From: Variovorax sp. ZS18.2.2
GTDB taxonomy: Bacteria > Pseudomonadota > Gammaproteobacteria > Burkholderiales > Burkholderiaceae_C
Direction: 5' to 3'
Assembly: GCF_024701975.1 (NCBI RefSeq)
Contig: NZ_JANLNM010000003.1
Span: 248,001-312,000, forward strand
DNA: 64,000 nt
A model generated the notes under the pieces. That model worked only from the letters and a program-made list of their open reading frames with translations. It had not been told where the DNA came from and searched no databases. Each line of letters starts with the position of its first letter. Positions within the stretch are counted from its first letter, which is position 1. Of this stretch, positions 53,362-62,435 are shown one piece after another. A program made the translations under genes and the position numbers.

Positions 53362-54425
53362 TTTGCCAAATGCCGGGCAATTCTTTTTGCGGCCTGTCCA
53401 CCGCCATAAAGGGCCTGCTCATCTACGACCTTTCGACCAAGATTAGCTCTCGCTGCCGCCAGAATGGCTTCAACATCTGCACCTACGAGGGTATTTGCAC
53501 CTATATCTATCAGCTCTACCCACTCGGTTTGCTCCCGAAGAGTGACGCAGGGCTTTCCAAAAAAGAAGGCCTCTTTTTGCACTCCTCCGCTATCCGTCAG
53601 TACCAATGCGCTTCGCTGTAGAAGAACTATCATTTCCAGATAGCCGACTGGATCAATAAGCGTCACATCTAGAGTCAGACCTGCATTTTTCAAAGCCTCT
53701 CGTGTCCGCGGATGCAAAGGAAGCACCACCTGAGCAAGCGTCGCGTGCAATTTATTTAGCGCTGCAACGATGGCTGCCAGGCGAACCGGGTCATCTGTAT
53801 TCTCGGCGCGATGCAGCGTCGCCAGAATAAAATTCTCCCCCTCTACACCGGCAACTGCCCTTTGACTGGTGCGTCCAGCAAAAAAAACTGCAGAATCCTG
53901 CATGACGTCGCCAACCTTCAGAATTTCCGATTTTTTATTGGCAAACCCCTCCTGACGCAAATTCTCCATAGCAGCATCGGTAGGGCAAAACAAGATATCG
54001 CTCAATTGATCAGTCAATATTCGATTGATCTCTTCCGGCATGCGCATATTGAAACTTCGAAGGCCAGCTTCTACGTGTGCAATGGGAATATTCAATTTTG
54101 CGGCGGCCAACGCACCCGCCAAGGTTGAATTTGTATCCCCATAGACGAGCACACGGTCAGGTTTTTCTTCCAATAAAATTCGCTCCACCTCGATCAACAT
54201 GCGGCCGGTCATTCCCCCATGCGAGCCTCCACTGATATTGAGCTGATGACGCGGGCGTGATAATCCGAGCTGGTCGAAAAAAATGCCGGACATGTTCTCA
54301 TCAAAGTGCTGTCCCGTATGTACAACAATCTCCTCCAATTCAGGGCACTCGGCTATTGCCATGGAGACAACGCTGGCTTTAATGAACTGTGGACGCGCGC
54401 CGATAACAGTAAGAATTCGGTTCAT
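53358..54425 (-). CDS. wbpI: UDP-sugar 2-epimerase, WbpI/WecB family
   Basis: A 355-residue non-hydrolysing 2-epimerase. MNRILTVIGARPQFIKASVV, VVHTGQHFDENMSGIFFDQL, HVEAGLRSFNMRMPEEINR, LATLHRAENTDD and TDSGGVQKEAFFFGKPCVTL are the family motifs, with the catalytic Asp, Glu and His residues present. In a cluster with wbpD and wbpE the expected substrate is UDP-GlcNAc(3NAc)A, giving UDP-ManNAc(3NAc)A (WbpI), rather than UDP-GlcNAc as for WecB. TEWVELIDIGANTL near the C-terminus is close to WbpI as I recall it. Assignment of substrate rests mainly on context. Confidence 0.88.
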   Translation of the reverse strand: MNRILTVIGARPQFIKASVVSMAIAECPELEEIVVHTGQHFDENMSGIFFDQLGLSRPRHQLNISGGSHGGMTGRMLIEVERILLEEKPDRVLVYGDTNSTLAGALAAAKLNIPIAHVEAGLRSFNMRMPEEINRILTDQLSDILFCPTDAAMENLRQEGFANKKSEILKVGDVMQDSAVFFAGRTSQRAVAGVEGENFILATLHRAENTDDPVRLAAIVAALNKLHATLAQVVLPLHPRTREALKNAGLTLDVTLIDPVGYLEMIVLLQRSALVLTDSGGVQKEAFFFGKPCVTLREQTEWVELIDIGANTLVGADVEAILAAARANLGRKVVDEQALYGGGQAAKRIARHLAK

Positions 54426-54521
54426 GGAAATTTATAAAGATACTGCCGGAAAATCGAATTACCCTCGACCGCTGGCTTAAGGTTGTTTAATTGATTGGAT
54501 GACCGTGGTCCTGGGGTGAAT

Positions 54522-56147
54522 CTATTGCACACCGACCAAACTCGGCCAGAACATCAGCCTGTTTGCCACGCGCACGTTCGGTGAAGCCTGCGGCATCAAG
54601 GAGCCGTAGCGGTCGGCAATATCAGAAGTCGCCTCGGGCTTCGGAGCGCCGTCAGCCGTAGCGTCAAGCAGCGACAACCCAATGTTCGTCAGGATGGGGT
54701 AGTAGCGCCCCCAACTTGCATAGCCTCCGGTCGGAAATGCACTCGACAAGCCAAAGGGTGGATAGCCTTCCAAGCAGCGATCCATTCCATTGCTATACGC
54801 AACCCGATACCACCCATTCGAGCCGTCCCAATAATTGGAAAAATACGGACGCTTCGCGTCGCCGTTCCATACATGAGCCACGAGCTGAGCCGAGAAAAAT
54901 CGTGTCAGATTTGGGTCCGGCAGATCTTTGTTAGCCAGTTCAAAAATCTTGATCAATGCGTCGCGGTTGCGCTCTAACGCATCCAGCACAGGCACCAAGC
55001 GACGAGAATGACTCAGATCCCATCCGAGAGTCGGCACGGGTTCCACGCTCTTGATTGGCACCTTTAAATCGGCGGCAACGGCCCTGTCCTTTACTGCGCA
55101 AACGGCTGGCTTTCCTGGCCCGGTGTAACCTGCATAATGGTTGTCAGAATACAGGCGCCAGAAACCGCGATCCAACTCAGCGGCCATCGTTTTTCCGGTC
55201 CCAGGGGAATTTATTTCCCTCAAAGAGATTCTGGAATTGAAAAACGCCAACAATACCTTGATCGCCCGCTGATGGTGCTTGGCTGCTTTTTCATCCTGAA
55301 AAAACGAGCTTCGCAAATCAGGTCTTTTCACCAAAATTCCGGCCATTTCGGCATACAAACCGATCAGCCAAAGCTCCTGATCTTTAAAGAAGTATTTTGA
55401 ACTGCCATCGACAATGTCGCTCGGCTTTTTTTGAATCGCTTCACCCCAAAGAGCAAGGCCTTCTTTATCAGTTGCGCGAAGCAAATGAGACGCCAGCAAT
55501 TGAGCGGTCTCATTTACAAATTTCTCATTTTTTTCTGATTTGGCAGGCGATTCGATGAGCGAGTTGGCGAGCTGACTCAACAAGGCAAGTCCTTGCACAC
55601 TAACGAGCATCACCTCGGTGTCGCGGAGACGATTGCCAGAATTGCAGCTAGCTCCACCCCGGCATATCCAGCCGCGCGGATTTGACGAATCGGGGGAGGC
55701 CGATGGAGCCATCGACTGACGGTATACCTTCGACCCGCCCGCAGCGGATCCCGCCAATTGCACCGGTCCAAGCTGGCCATAAGCCACGCTCCAATCGCTC
55801 GCAAATTCATTCAATCGTTCCGATCGACCACAGCGTATCGCCATTGACAGTAAATTATGCAAAGTACTCTCAAGGTCGTAGAGCGCATAAGTGTCACCTT
55901 GATCGCGCAGGCGTTTCTGCAGCAACTGCCCGGAAACCCAAGCTCGCCCGGATTCATCCCAAAGCGCCCACGTCGCTTTTTCAATCGAGCCACCACAGGC
56001 AGTTCGTTTTGGAGCCTTTTGCGCAAAAGAAGGGCGTGAAGGAGTTTCGCCTATTGCGGGAGCATCTGTTCTTGCCGACGCTGCCTGGCTCACCAAGATG
56101 CTGGCGAACACAAGCGCTCCCGGTTGAAAAATGGCCCGGAAATTCAT
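54522..56147 (-). CDS. unknown secreted protein inside the polysaccharide cluster, 541 aa
   Basis: I do not recognise a family. A Sec signal peptide (MNFRAIFQPGALVFASILVS, cleavage near SQAASA) shows export. The mature part is mostly alpha-helical, with repeated aromatic-rich helices such as DQELWLIGLYAEMAGIL and WDLSHSRRLVPVLDALERNRD. It also has loops with HYAGYTGPGKP, YFSNYWDGSNGWYRVAYSNG and PTGGYASWGRYYP. Seven Cys occur, including GWICRGGASC. This looks like an alpha/alpha-toroid of the kind used by polysaccharide lyases and hydrolases, but I can name no catalytic residues. It lies between wbpH and wbpI with a TAATG overlap upstream, so it is cotranscribed. A role in trimming, binding or modifying the polymer in the periplasm is inferred. 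Confidence 0.8.
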   Translation of the reverse strand: MNFRAIFQPGALVFASILVSQAASARTDAPAIGETPSRPSFAQKAPKRTACGGSIEKATWALWDESGRAWVSGQLLQKRLRDQGDTYALYDLESTLHNLLSMAIRCGRSERLNEFASDWSVAYGQLGPVQLAGSAAGGSKVYRQSMAPSASPDSSNPRGWICRGGASCNSGNRLRDTEVMLVSVQGLALLSQLANSLIESPAKSEKNEKFVNETAQLLASHLLRATDKEGLALWGEAIQKKPSDIVDGSSKYFFKDQELWLIGLYAEMAGILVKRPDLRSSFFQDEKAAKHHQRAIKVLLAFFNSRISLREINSPGTGKTMAAELDRGFWRLYSDNHYAGYTGPGKPAVCAVKDRAVAADLKVPIKSVEPVPTLGWDLSHSRRLVPVLDALERNRDALIKIFELANKDLPDPNLTRFFSAQLVAHVWNGDAKRPYFSNYWDGSNGWYRVAYSNGMDRCLEGYPPFGLSSAFPTGGYASWGRYYPILTNIGLSLLDATADGAPKPEATSDIADRYGSLMPQASPNVRVANRLMFWPSLVGVQ

Positions 56148-57292
56148 TATGAATCCATCATCCTGCGATAAAACGCAATCAATTTTCGGGCTTCCATATC
56201 CCAGTTATAGCGCTCCTGAATCGACTTCTGTCCATTCTGGCCCATACTTTTCGCCTCCTCCGGATGGGCGACCAAATAATCAATTGCTTGGGCAACGGCT
56301 CTTGAATCGAGTGGATCTACGCAAATTCCGCATTGGCTCCCGTCAATAATTTCCTGCCAGAGCGGAAAGTTCGATGCGATAACAGGAATGCCAGCACTCA
56401 TGTATTCGAACATTTTGTTGGGCAAAGCGTCGAGATGACTAATTGTTGGATAAAACGTGACCAGCCCGGCAATTGATTCAGCCAATACAGTCCGAACTCC
56501 CTCCCGATTCACGAATCCGAGTTCATCGACATGCTCCCAACCGGCCTCGCTTTTTACAGCTTTCTCAAATTCAGGTTCTGAAAATTTTCCGCCCAACTTC
56601 AACCTGGCGCCCGAAGATGTGTATGGCAGCGCTTGCACCAACTCCTTCACGCCGCGAATCTTTGAAATCCCCCCAATATAGGCAACTTGAAGAGCTCTCG
56701 ACGACCAAGCGATTTTTGGAGGAGGCGTCAGCTCCCCGAGCATCGGGAAATTACCAACATTCACCGTATTTGGGTTTATCGACAAAAACTTTTTGCATAT
56801 AAACGGAGTGGCAGCAACGACGCCGTCCAACTTTCGACAGGCCCACGATTCATACTGAGCAAAAACCTTCGACAATAACCATCGGAGCGGTCTATTCAGA
56901 TAGGGCTTCCCAAGCAACTGCTTGGGAACATCTTCGTGGGCATCGAAAATGACTCTTTTCCCTGCTTTCTTCAGAGCCAGCCCGATTGGAATCAGCTCGG
57001 GGTCATGCAAGTGATAAATCTGAGCATCAACTAAAAGGGCTTTTTCCAAGACGCGTTGGGGGGCATGACGTATGCGCTGCAAGCGACTGCTCGAAGCGCC
57101 GGCGTCAATAATTCGAACGTTCTCATTTATTTCGTCGCCTTTTCCATCAGCGACGATCAAATGAACCAGGTAGCCTGCATCAGCGAGTGACCGACATTCT
57201 TTGAGAAAAATACGAGTGTCATGACGTGCGTGCACCGACGTCAGGTGGCATATCAATGCTCCGTCAACTTTATCTTCGCGATATTCATTCAT
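56147..57292 (-). CDS. GT4 glycosyltransferase (position of wbpH)
   Basis: The start is the ATG for MNEYREDKVDG (57292), with a TTG six bases earlier as an alternative. The 381-residue GT4 enzyme has HLTSVHARHDTRIFLKECRS near the N-terminus, YHLHDPELIPIGLALKKAGK and VIFDAHEDVPKQLLGKPYL. Its nucleotide-binding half has VAYIGGISKIRGVKELVQAL and LPNKMFEYMSAGIPVIASNF with the EX7E motif. HxHDPEL is characteristic of the WbpH-like subgroup. It probably transfers one of the ManNAc3NAcA-type residues; the specific linkage is unknown. Its stop and the next ATG share one base. Confidence 0.88.
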   Translation of the reverse strand: MNEYREDKVDGALICHLTSVHARHDTRIFLKECRSLADAGYLVHLIVADGKGDEINENVRIIDAGASSSRLQRIRHAPQRVLEKALLVDAQIYHLHDPELIPIGLALKKAGKRVIFDAHEDVPKQLLGKPYLNRPLRWLLSKVFAQYESWACRKLDGVVAATPFICKKFLSINPNTVNVGNFPMLGELTPPPKIAWSSRALQVAYIGGISKIRGVKELVQALPYTSSGARLKLGGKFSEPEFEKAVKSEAGWEHVDELGFVNREGVRTVLAESIAGLVTFYPTISHLDALPNKMFEYMSAGIPVIASNFPLWQEIIDGSQCGICVDPLDSRAVAQAIDYLVAHPEEAKSMGQNGQKSIQERYNWDMEARKLIAFYRRMMDS

Positions 57293-57319
57293 TCTCAAAT
57301 ACCTTTTTAATTCACTTCG

Positions 57320-58603
57320 CTATTCGGCCGGGCTTGCATTCCTTGAAAAAAGGAAGGCCACAAGGAGGCAAAGAAAAATCCCGGACGACAAGAACGCGGT
57401 TCCAAATGCTTGCTCTGTCAATAGCAGCCCATACATTGCGCCAATCGACAGAAATATCTCGTCGTTTTTCCACTTATAAGCAGAGTCAATGACGGCAAAA
57501 ACAAAAGATACGAAGAAAATCGCAAGTAGATACAGAGCGACTCCCCCAGAAGCCAGCGCATACATAAATGCATTTGTATTGGCGTTAAGGTTATCCATTC
57601 CGAGATAATCTTGACCAATGTAAATCGCTATGCCAACGTCGAGTTTCTTACCAAAAATCCAGGAGTCGAGATCTGAAAAAGTGCTTAGCACATAGTCAGC
57701 ATAGACACCCTGCAGGAAAGGCGGAATTACCATGGCCCGGCGGACAAATAATTCAGAGATGAATGACTCGCCAAAGAGCATTTCCACCAACGCCACCAGC
57801 AGTATCAAATTCAAACCCAGCAAAACATAGCCATGAAAGTATTCGAACTTCTCTTTGCGGAGAAGAAATCCGAGAAACCACATAACCATGGCATATAGAA
57901 GAGGGGCTTTGACCCCTATCAGCCAGAATCCGAAAACCGCATACGCAACTGCCAGGCCACTGATGAGGAAATTTCCTCTACGTCCGCCGATAAATGCCAT
58001 GACCGGCATGACGCCATTGATCGACATCGCGAATAGGTATGTCGGAATTGTGCCGACACCGAATGACTCTCTGGCCGAAATTCTTCTGTCGTACATCAAT
58101 TCCCAGTCGAATCCCCCTCCTCCGAACGCAGTAACACCCACAAGAGCAGAGGTCAGCAGCAACAAGCCCAAAGCCCAAATTCTCCATGCGGAGGAGAAAA
58201 ACCCAATGCGCGCCAGCTTCCTGACCTCGGTTCTGGCAATTATTTGCCTGATCCCCTTGAAAAGCATCACCGGCAATATGCCGATGCAAAGCATGGAGAG
58301 GCCAAAATAAAAATCCGCCTGGCCACTTACACTCCAATACCCGGCACCCCAGATCAAGCAAAAAGCAAGATAGAAGAACAGGAAAATATCCGATGGCAGG
58401 CTGATTTTTTTTGGGAGAAAGTAAAAAATCAAACACCCCCAGATGATCGAGATCAGGAGACTATCGAATCTCCAGCTCAACTCATGCAGGCCGGCGTAGC
58501 TGTTTCTATCCAGAATTCCGCCAAAAGAATACAGCACCAGCGACGAAATCATGGCCAACACACAAAGTGCGGCAAGATAGAACTTGCTTTTTACCTTCAA
58601 CAT
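57320..58603 (-). CDS. wzy: O-antigen/repeat-unit polymerase (Wzy)
   Basis: The 427-residue hydrophobic protein (ATG at 58603; a TTG at 58609 is an alternative) has about eleven predicted membrane helices. A larger extracytoplasmic loop in the second half contains VRRAMVIPPFLQGVYADYVLST and DSWIFGKKLDVGIAIYIGQDYLG. GNDxLNANTNAFMYALASGG-like residues following it match the oligosaccharide polymerase pattern. Wzy proteins share topology rather than sequence, so the call rests on topology, the Arg-bearing loop and the neighbouring wzx. It would join undecaprenyl-linked repeat units on the periplasmic side. It lies between wbpG and wbpH, whereas in P. aeruginosa O5 wzy precedes wzx. Confidence 0.85.
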   Translation of the reverse strand: MLKVKSKFYLAALCVLAMISSLVLYSFGGILDRNSYAGLHELSWRFDSLLISIIWGCLIFYFLPKKISLPSDIFLFFYLAFCLIWGAGYWSVSGQADFYFGLSMLCIGILPVMLFKGIRQIIARTEVRKLARIGFFSSAWRIWALGLLLLTSALVGVTAFGGGGFDWELMYDRRISARESFGVGTIPTYLFAMSINGVMPVMAFIGGRRGNFLISGLAVAYAVFGFWLIGVKAPLLYAMVMWFLGFLLRKEKFEYFHGYVLLGLNLILLVALVEMLFGESFISELFVRRAMVIPPFLQGVYADYVLSTFSDLDSWIFGKKLDVGIAIYIGQDYLGMDNLNANTNAFMYALASGGVALYLLAIFFVSFVFAVIDSAYKWKNDEIFLSIGAMYGLLLTEQAFGTAFLSSGIFLCLLVAFLFSRNASPAE

Positions 58604-58615
58604 AAGCAATAGAAA

Positions 58616-59764
58616 CTACGAATATGCCGAAACTTTTCGACCAAGGATCTTGCCCGCTAGCCCCTGAATACGCTTAAGCAATCTGTAGCGGCGATTCCAG
58701 CTTCGATAGTTTTTATGGCTATTAAGCGGGAGCTGCATGTACCCGTCAAACTCGCTGCGGGTAATTCTCAGTTTCTTGCAAAAATAAGAAATATCTCGTT
58801 CCAGTTCATCTGCCGGATATAACGGCTTCTTCAATTCCGATAATGCTTCTTCACGTGTCATTTGCCCGGAAACAATGAGACTCGACAAGTGCGGCAGTCG
58901 CTTGTCATATCCGAAGCGCGTTGGAAGATAATAATTCTGGAAGAGTTTTGTAAAAATGGATTCCCCATGCTTTCGGCCATACGACCGCCACCCAATCTTC
59001 TCCAACTCTTGAATGGCTTCATCTTTATTAAAAGGCATGAAGTTCAACGGGCGAATCACACGCATTTTTCTTATCAGCGGATAATAGATGTAATACTGCC
59101 AAAAGCTGACTATGGGGTAGGTCGCTAATTTTTTACTGCCGTGCCTCTTGTGAATATCAAGCAGATTGATAGCATCCATGGCGCTGCCATGCCAGGATCT
59201 AGGAAAAATTCCTTCAGTAGCCAGATTCCCACCCGAAAAAACGTATCTAACGCCATTTTTTACGGCAAAAGAATAGAGCGCCGCAAAGAAAGCGTGATCC
59301 TGCGGTACATCCTGATTGGAAATTCCAGAGCGTAAATACGCGATATGGAGATCGCGCATCTCTTCCCAATTCACAACGTGGGTATGTAGGTCGTAACCGC
59401 AGTGTTCCACAATTTTTTCGATATTTGAAACGGCTAATTCACTATTCCATCCCGCATCGACGTGGACAACCAATGGACGCAAGCCCCATTCGTGTGCCTT
59501 CAACGCCAGATAAGAACTATCTACGCCGCCCGAAAGTCCAATAATGCAGTCGTATTCGTGGCCTTTTCCCTCTATTTTGATTTTTTCAATCAATTCATTT
59601 AGCCGACGCGCACCATCTTCATTGGGAAACCATGTTTCCTTCGCTGTTTTTTCAAATTCATGAACGTGGTTACTTACGCCTTGCTCGTCGAAAATAATTT
59701 CGGTATCCGTCGTGTCCATCACCGTTCGGGTGCAAACTTGATAACTTCTTTTTTCAGCGGTCAT
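58616..59764 (-). CDS. wbpG: WbpG-type N-acetyl sugar amidotransferase
   Basis: A 382-residue PP-loop ATPase. The ATP-binding signature is YDCIIGLSGGVDSSYLALKA, followed by VVHVDAGWNSELAVSNIEK and YVFSGGNLATEGIFPRSWHG, which define the WbpG/PseA/LegG group. An N-terminal CxxC-like zinc site is incomplete: VCTRTVMDTTDTEIIFDEQG has one Cys. It uses ammonia delivered by the HisH-HisF pair encoded just upstream to turn the C6 carboxylate (or a substituent) of a 2,3-diacetamido uronic acid into an amide or amidine. In P. aeruginosa O5 the trio gives the 3-acetamidino group of the mannuronic residue. Confidence 0.92.
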   Translation of the reverse strand: MTAEKRSYQVCTRTVMDTTDTEIIFDEQGVSNHVHEFEKTAKETWFPNEDGARRLNELIEKIKIEGKGHEYDCIIGLSGGVDSSYLALKAHEWGLRPLVVHVDAGWNSELAVSNIEKIVEHCGYDLHTHVVNWEEMRDLHIAYLRSGISNQDVPQDHAFFAALYSFAVKNGVRYVFSGGNLATEGIFPRSWHGSAMDAINLLDIHKRHGSKKLATYPIVSFWQYYIYYPLIRKMRVIRPLNFMPFNKDEAIQELEKIGWRSYGRKHGESIFTKLFQNYYLPTRFGYDKRLPHLSSLIVSGQMTREEALSELKKPLYPADELERDISYFCKKLRITRSEFDGYMQLPLNSHKNYRSWNRRYRLLKRIQGLAGKILGRKVSAYS

Positions 59765-59771
59765 AATTAAA

Positions 59772-60542
59772 TTATCTTTTTCTAATCAACAGCTCTTTTT
59801 TTTGAGCTTCCGTTAAATACCCAATAAGCACGGCTCGATGTTTACCTCTGAAGACGAACATTGCACCGGCCGCCACTGCGGCCGCTCCACCATCATTCAG
59901 TGCTTGACTAAGGTGTTCCACGGTTCCCGCACCACCTGCGGCCACTACTGGAATTTTTACCGTACCTGAAACCAAGCGGAGTAAGTCGATGTCATATCCA
60001 GCCATCGTTCCATCTCGATCCACATTATTAAGAAGAATTTCTCCCGCACCCGCCCCCTCCAGGATCCGTGCGTAGTCTGCGACTGAGTGCTTCAGTTCGA
60101 CTGAGGCAGATCTCACAACCACTTTGTATCCGGTTAATAAGCCACGCCTCACATCGATACCCGCCATAATCGCCTGGCTTCCAAAAATTCTAGAAGCCTC
60201 TGTCAGAATTTCCGTTGATTCGGCGAGAGCGGAATTAATAACCACCTTCTCTACACCGGCGCGGAGCAGCTTTCTAATTTGCTCCAATGTGCGAATGCCG
60301 CCACCGTATGCAACCGGCATGAAGCATTCGCTCGCTATTTCTGAAATGACTTCATAGTCGGGCTCCCTGCCTTCACGAGAAGCATTGATGTCCAGCACAA
60401 CCAGCTCATCGACTTCTTTTTCGTTGAAGATTCGAACGGCATTGACAGGGTCGCCGATATAAACCGGATCCTTGAATTTCCTCGTTTTCACCAAGCCCCG
60501 TTGACTCAGAAGCAAAGTCGGAATGACACGAGCCCTGTACAT
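59772..60542 (-). CDS. hisF2: HisF-like synthase subunit (HisF2) partnering WbpG
   Basis: A 256-residue (beta-alpha)8 barrel of the HisF family. MYRARVIPTLLLSQRGLVKT aligns with the HisF N-terminus but Leu11 stands where catalytic Asp11 of IGP synthase is expected. The second Asp is kept in IMAGIDVRRGLL. EILLNNVDRDGTMAGYDIDL and VPVVAAGGAGTVEHLSQAL are the phosphate-site loops. The loss of Asp11 fits a role as ammonia channel for WbpG instead of histidine synthesis. Its ATG abuts the hisH2 stop directly. It should act with HisH2 and WbpG in the cytoplasm. Confidence 0.9.
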   Translation of the reverse strand: MYRARVIPTLLLSQRGLVKTRKFKDPVYIGDPVNAVRIFNEKEVDELVVLDINASREGREPDYEVISEIASECFMPVAYGGGIRTLEQIRKLLRAGVEKVVINSALAESTEILTEASRIFGSQAIMAGIDVRRGLLTGYKVVVRSASVELKHSVADYARILEGAGAGEILLNNVDRDGTMAGYDIDLLRLVSGTVKIPVVAAGGAGTVEHLSQALNDGGAAAVAAGAMFVFRGKHRAVLIGYLTEAQKKELLIRKR

Positions 60543-61163
60543 CTATACCGCCTTTTGCATTTCGGAAAAGTTTGCCAAAATTCTTTTTCCGTATCGATGA
60601 CTTTTTTCGGGGTGGAATTGGACACCCATTATATTTTTTTCGGCGACAGCGGCGCAAAAATCAATTCCGTACGTAGAGCCCAGGAGTTCAATGCCTCTAT
60701 CCCTTGAGTCCATGTAGTAGCTGTGAACGAAATAGTACCGAGCATCATCTTCCAGCTCTTTGAGGAGGGGGTGATTTACCTGGCGCTTCACGACTTCACC
60801 CCAACCCATGTGAGGCACATGAAGTCCCGAATTCTCAGGGAGGCGTTTAACCGACATGTCAAGCCATCCAAGACCGGGCAAACTCCCCTCCTCGCTTCCA
60901 TGTCCCAACATCTGGGCGCCTACGCAAATTCCCAGGATTGGAGTATTTTTTTGGAAAACCTGTTTCTCCAATAAAGGAATTAGACCGCTTGCTCGCAGAT
61001 TGGAAATACATGCGTCGAACGCGCCATTACCCGGCAAAATCAAACCGCTGGCCGCTTCAATTTCGGATGCGTCGCTTGTTATCTTGCATTTGGCTCCAAT
61101 TCGGAGGAGCATATTCTCGACCGCCCCGATATTTCCGATGTCATAATCTATAATTGCGATCAT
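60543..61163 (-). CDS. hisH2: HisH-like glutamine amidotransferase (HisH2) partnering WbpG
   Basis: A 206-residue class I glutaminase. The start IIDYDIGNIGAVENMLLRIG and oxyanion strand LILPGNGAFDACISNL are typical of HisH. The catalytic Cys is in PILGICVGAQMLGHGSEEGS, and the His-Glu pair in GVQFHPEKSHRYG. It hydrolyses glutamine to supply ammonia through HisF2. No other histidine genes occur nearby, and the neighbours are wzx and wbpG, so the role is in sugar amidation. Its start lies inside the 3' end of wzx (23-base overlap). Confidence 0.92.
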   Translation of the reverse strand: MIAIIDYDIGNIGAVENMLLRIGAKCKITSDASEIEAASGLILPGNGAFDACISNLRASGLIPLLEKQVFQKNTPILGICVGAQMLGHGSEEGSLPGLGWLDMSVKRLPENSGLHVPHMGWGEVVKRQVNHPLLKELEDDARYYFVHSYYMDSRDRGIELLGSTYGIDFCAAVAEKNIMGVQFHPEKSHRYGKRILANFSEMQKAV

Positions 61164-62397
61164 TCTTTTCGCCTCGAGACAGCCTATAAGACAGGATTAA
61201 ATAGATCACATACAGCATGCTATAACCAGCACCGTATGATTGGAGCGAAAGAGAATAGCTATTGAATGCCGTCAGCGTCCCAATCGTCATGGCAAACAGT
61301 GAGATCTGCCACATCAGATCGATGTGCTGTTTTTCCGCCAAATAAAACATGTAGCTCAATGGACTTGCCACAAATCTCAGCATGAACATTGGCAAAAGCC
61401 AGACAGCAATGGTTCCTGCAGGGCGCCAGTTCTCGCCGAAGCAAAGGGAAAAAAGATCTTCTCCCCACCACATCAGGCCCGACATGACAAGCACGGATGC
61501 TGTGGAAAGCACCATGAAAGTCTTGGAATAGGTATCTCGGCATTCGCCTCTTGCCCGCCAGTCCGAAGCTGCATGCCTTCTAAAAACATCCAGCACCGCC
61601 CGGCCGAGCAGCGAAATGGGGGCGCCTAGTGTCCGCAATGACAAGGCGAGATAGCCGCTTATTTCCGATCCGAATCGACTGGCGACGATAATCAAGGGCA
61701 GTTGCGCAGCGGCAGTATTAATGACATCAGCCGGCAAAGACATGATTGGAAGTCTTCGGTAGCGAGACCAAAACTCAAGCAATCGCCGATTGATATCCTG
61801 GGGCAGTCGACCTAATGGCATTACTTTCAACGCCACAAGAAACCCGATCGATGCTCCCACGACATGCGCGACGACTAACGCAGACGAGGAAGCCCACTCA
61901 AGGCCTGCCACAATTTGCATCACAGTAATTGAAAATGCGAACACGATTCGCATGATCGAAAGCTTTTTGTACTCTCCCTCCGCTGCGGCCCAGGACTGCC
62001 AGATCTGAGAGCCGGCAATAGCAAAAGCGGCCGGCACGACCATGATTCCAAAAAGGACTGGAGTTTTTTCGAGCCAGGCCGGGGATAGGAAAAATGCGCC
62101 GCCTACTGCAATGGCCAACAGAATCACGCCAAAAACGGTTGTCAGCAGGGTCGCTGCGGCGGCAACTCGTCGAGCATCGCCCTCTGCCACCATGGCAAGG
62201 GCCGTTTCAAACCGGCCAGTTATGGCAACTGCGAAAAAAAGGGCGACGCCCTGCCACGCAGCGTAGAGTCCAAATTCTTGCGGCGCAAATAGCCTCGCAA
62301 GTATCAACGACCCCAGGATTGGAATGAGTTGCGCGATCGTACTGCCGGTTAAAACCGATGCAACTTGGTGCCAGAAATGACCGACCTCCCGTTTCAT
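61141..62397 (-). CDS. wzx: Wzx-type lipid-linked oligosaccharide flippase
   Basis: A 418-residue polytopic protein with about 12 predicted membrane helices. It has the MATE-like polysaccharide-synthase (PST) plan. VASVLTGSTIAQLIPILGSLILARLFAPQEFGLYAAW is the family opening, and LALSLRTLGAPISLLGRAVLDVFRR the middle motif. It moves the undecaprenyl-linked repeat unit from the cytoplasmic to the periplasmic face for Wzy. The gene lies between wbpE and hisH2, as in the P. aeruginosa O5 order. Base composition is in the AT-richer core. Confidence 0.9.
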   Translation of the reverse strand: MKREVGHFWHQVASVLTGSTIAQLIPILGSLILARLFAPQEFGLYAAWQGVALFFAVAITGRFETALAMVAEGDARRVAAAATLLTTVFGVILLAIAVGGAFFLSPAWLEKTPVLFGIMVVPAAFAIAGSQIWQSWAAAEGEYKKLSIMRIVFAFSITVMQIVAGLEWASSSALVVAHVVGASIGFLVALKVMPLGRLPQDINRRLLEFWSRYRRLPIMSLPADVINTAAAQLPLIIVASRFGSEISGYLALSLRTLGAPISLLGRAVLDVFRRHAASDWRARGECRDTYSKTFMVLSTASVLVMSGLMWWGEDLFSLCFGENWRPAGTIAVWLLPMFMLRFVASPLSYMFYLAEKQHIDLMWQISLFAMTIGTLTAFNSYSLSLQSYGAGYSMLYVIYLILSYRLSRGEKNDRNYRL

Positions 62398-62435
62398 GAA
62401 TTAATCTTATTTTTCACGTTGGGGCAAGTCGATAA

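Noticed and set aside
53358..54425. wecB for enterobacterial common antigen
   Set aside because: wbpD, wbpE and wbpG in the same operon make a diacetamido-uronic acid substrate (WbpI) more likely, and no other eca genes are seen.
59772..61163. hisH-hisF as part of a histidine operon
   Set aside because: No other his genes are present, HisF lacks Asp11, and both genes flank wbpG in a polysaccharide cluster.
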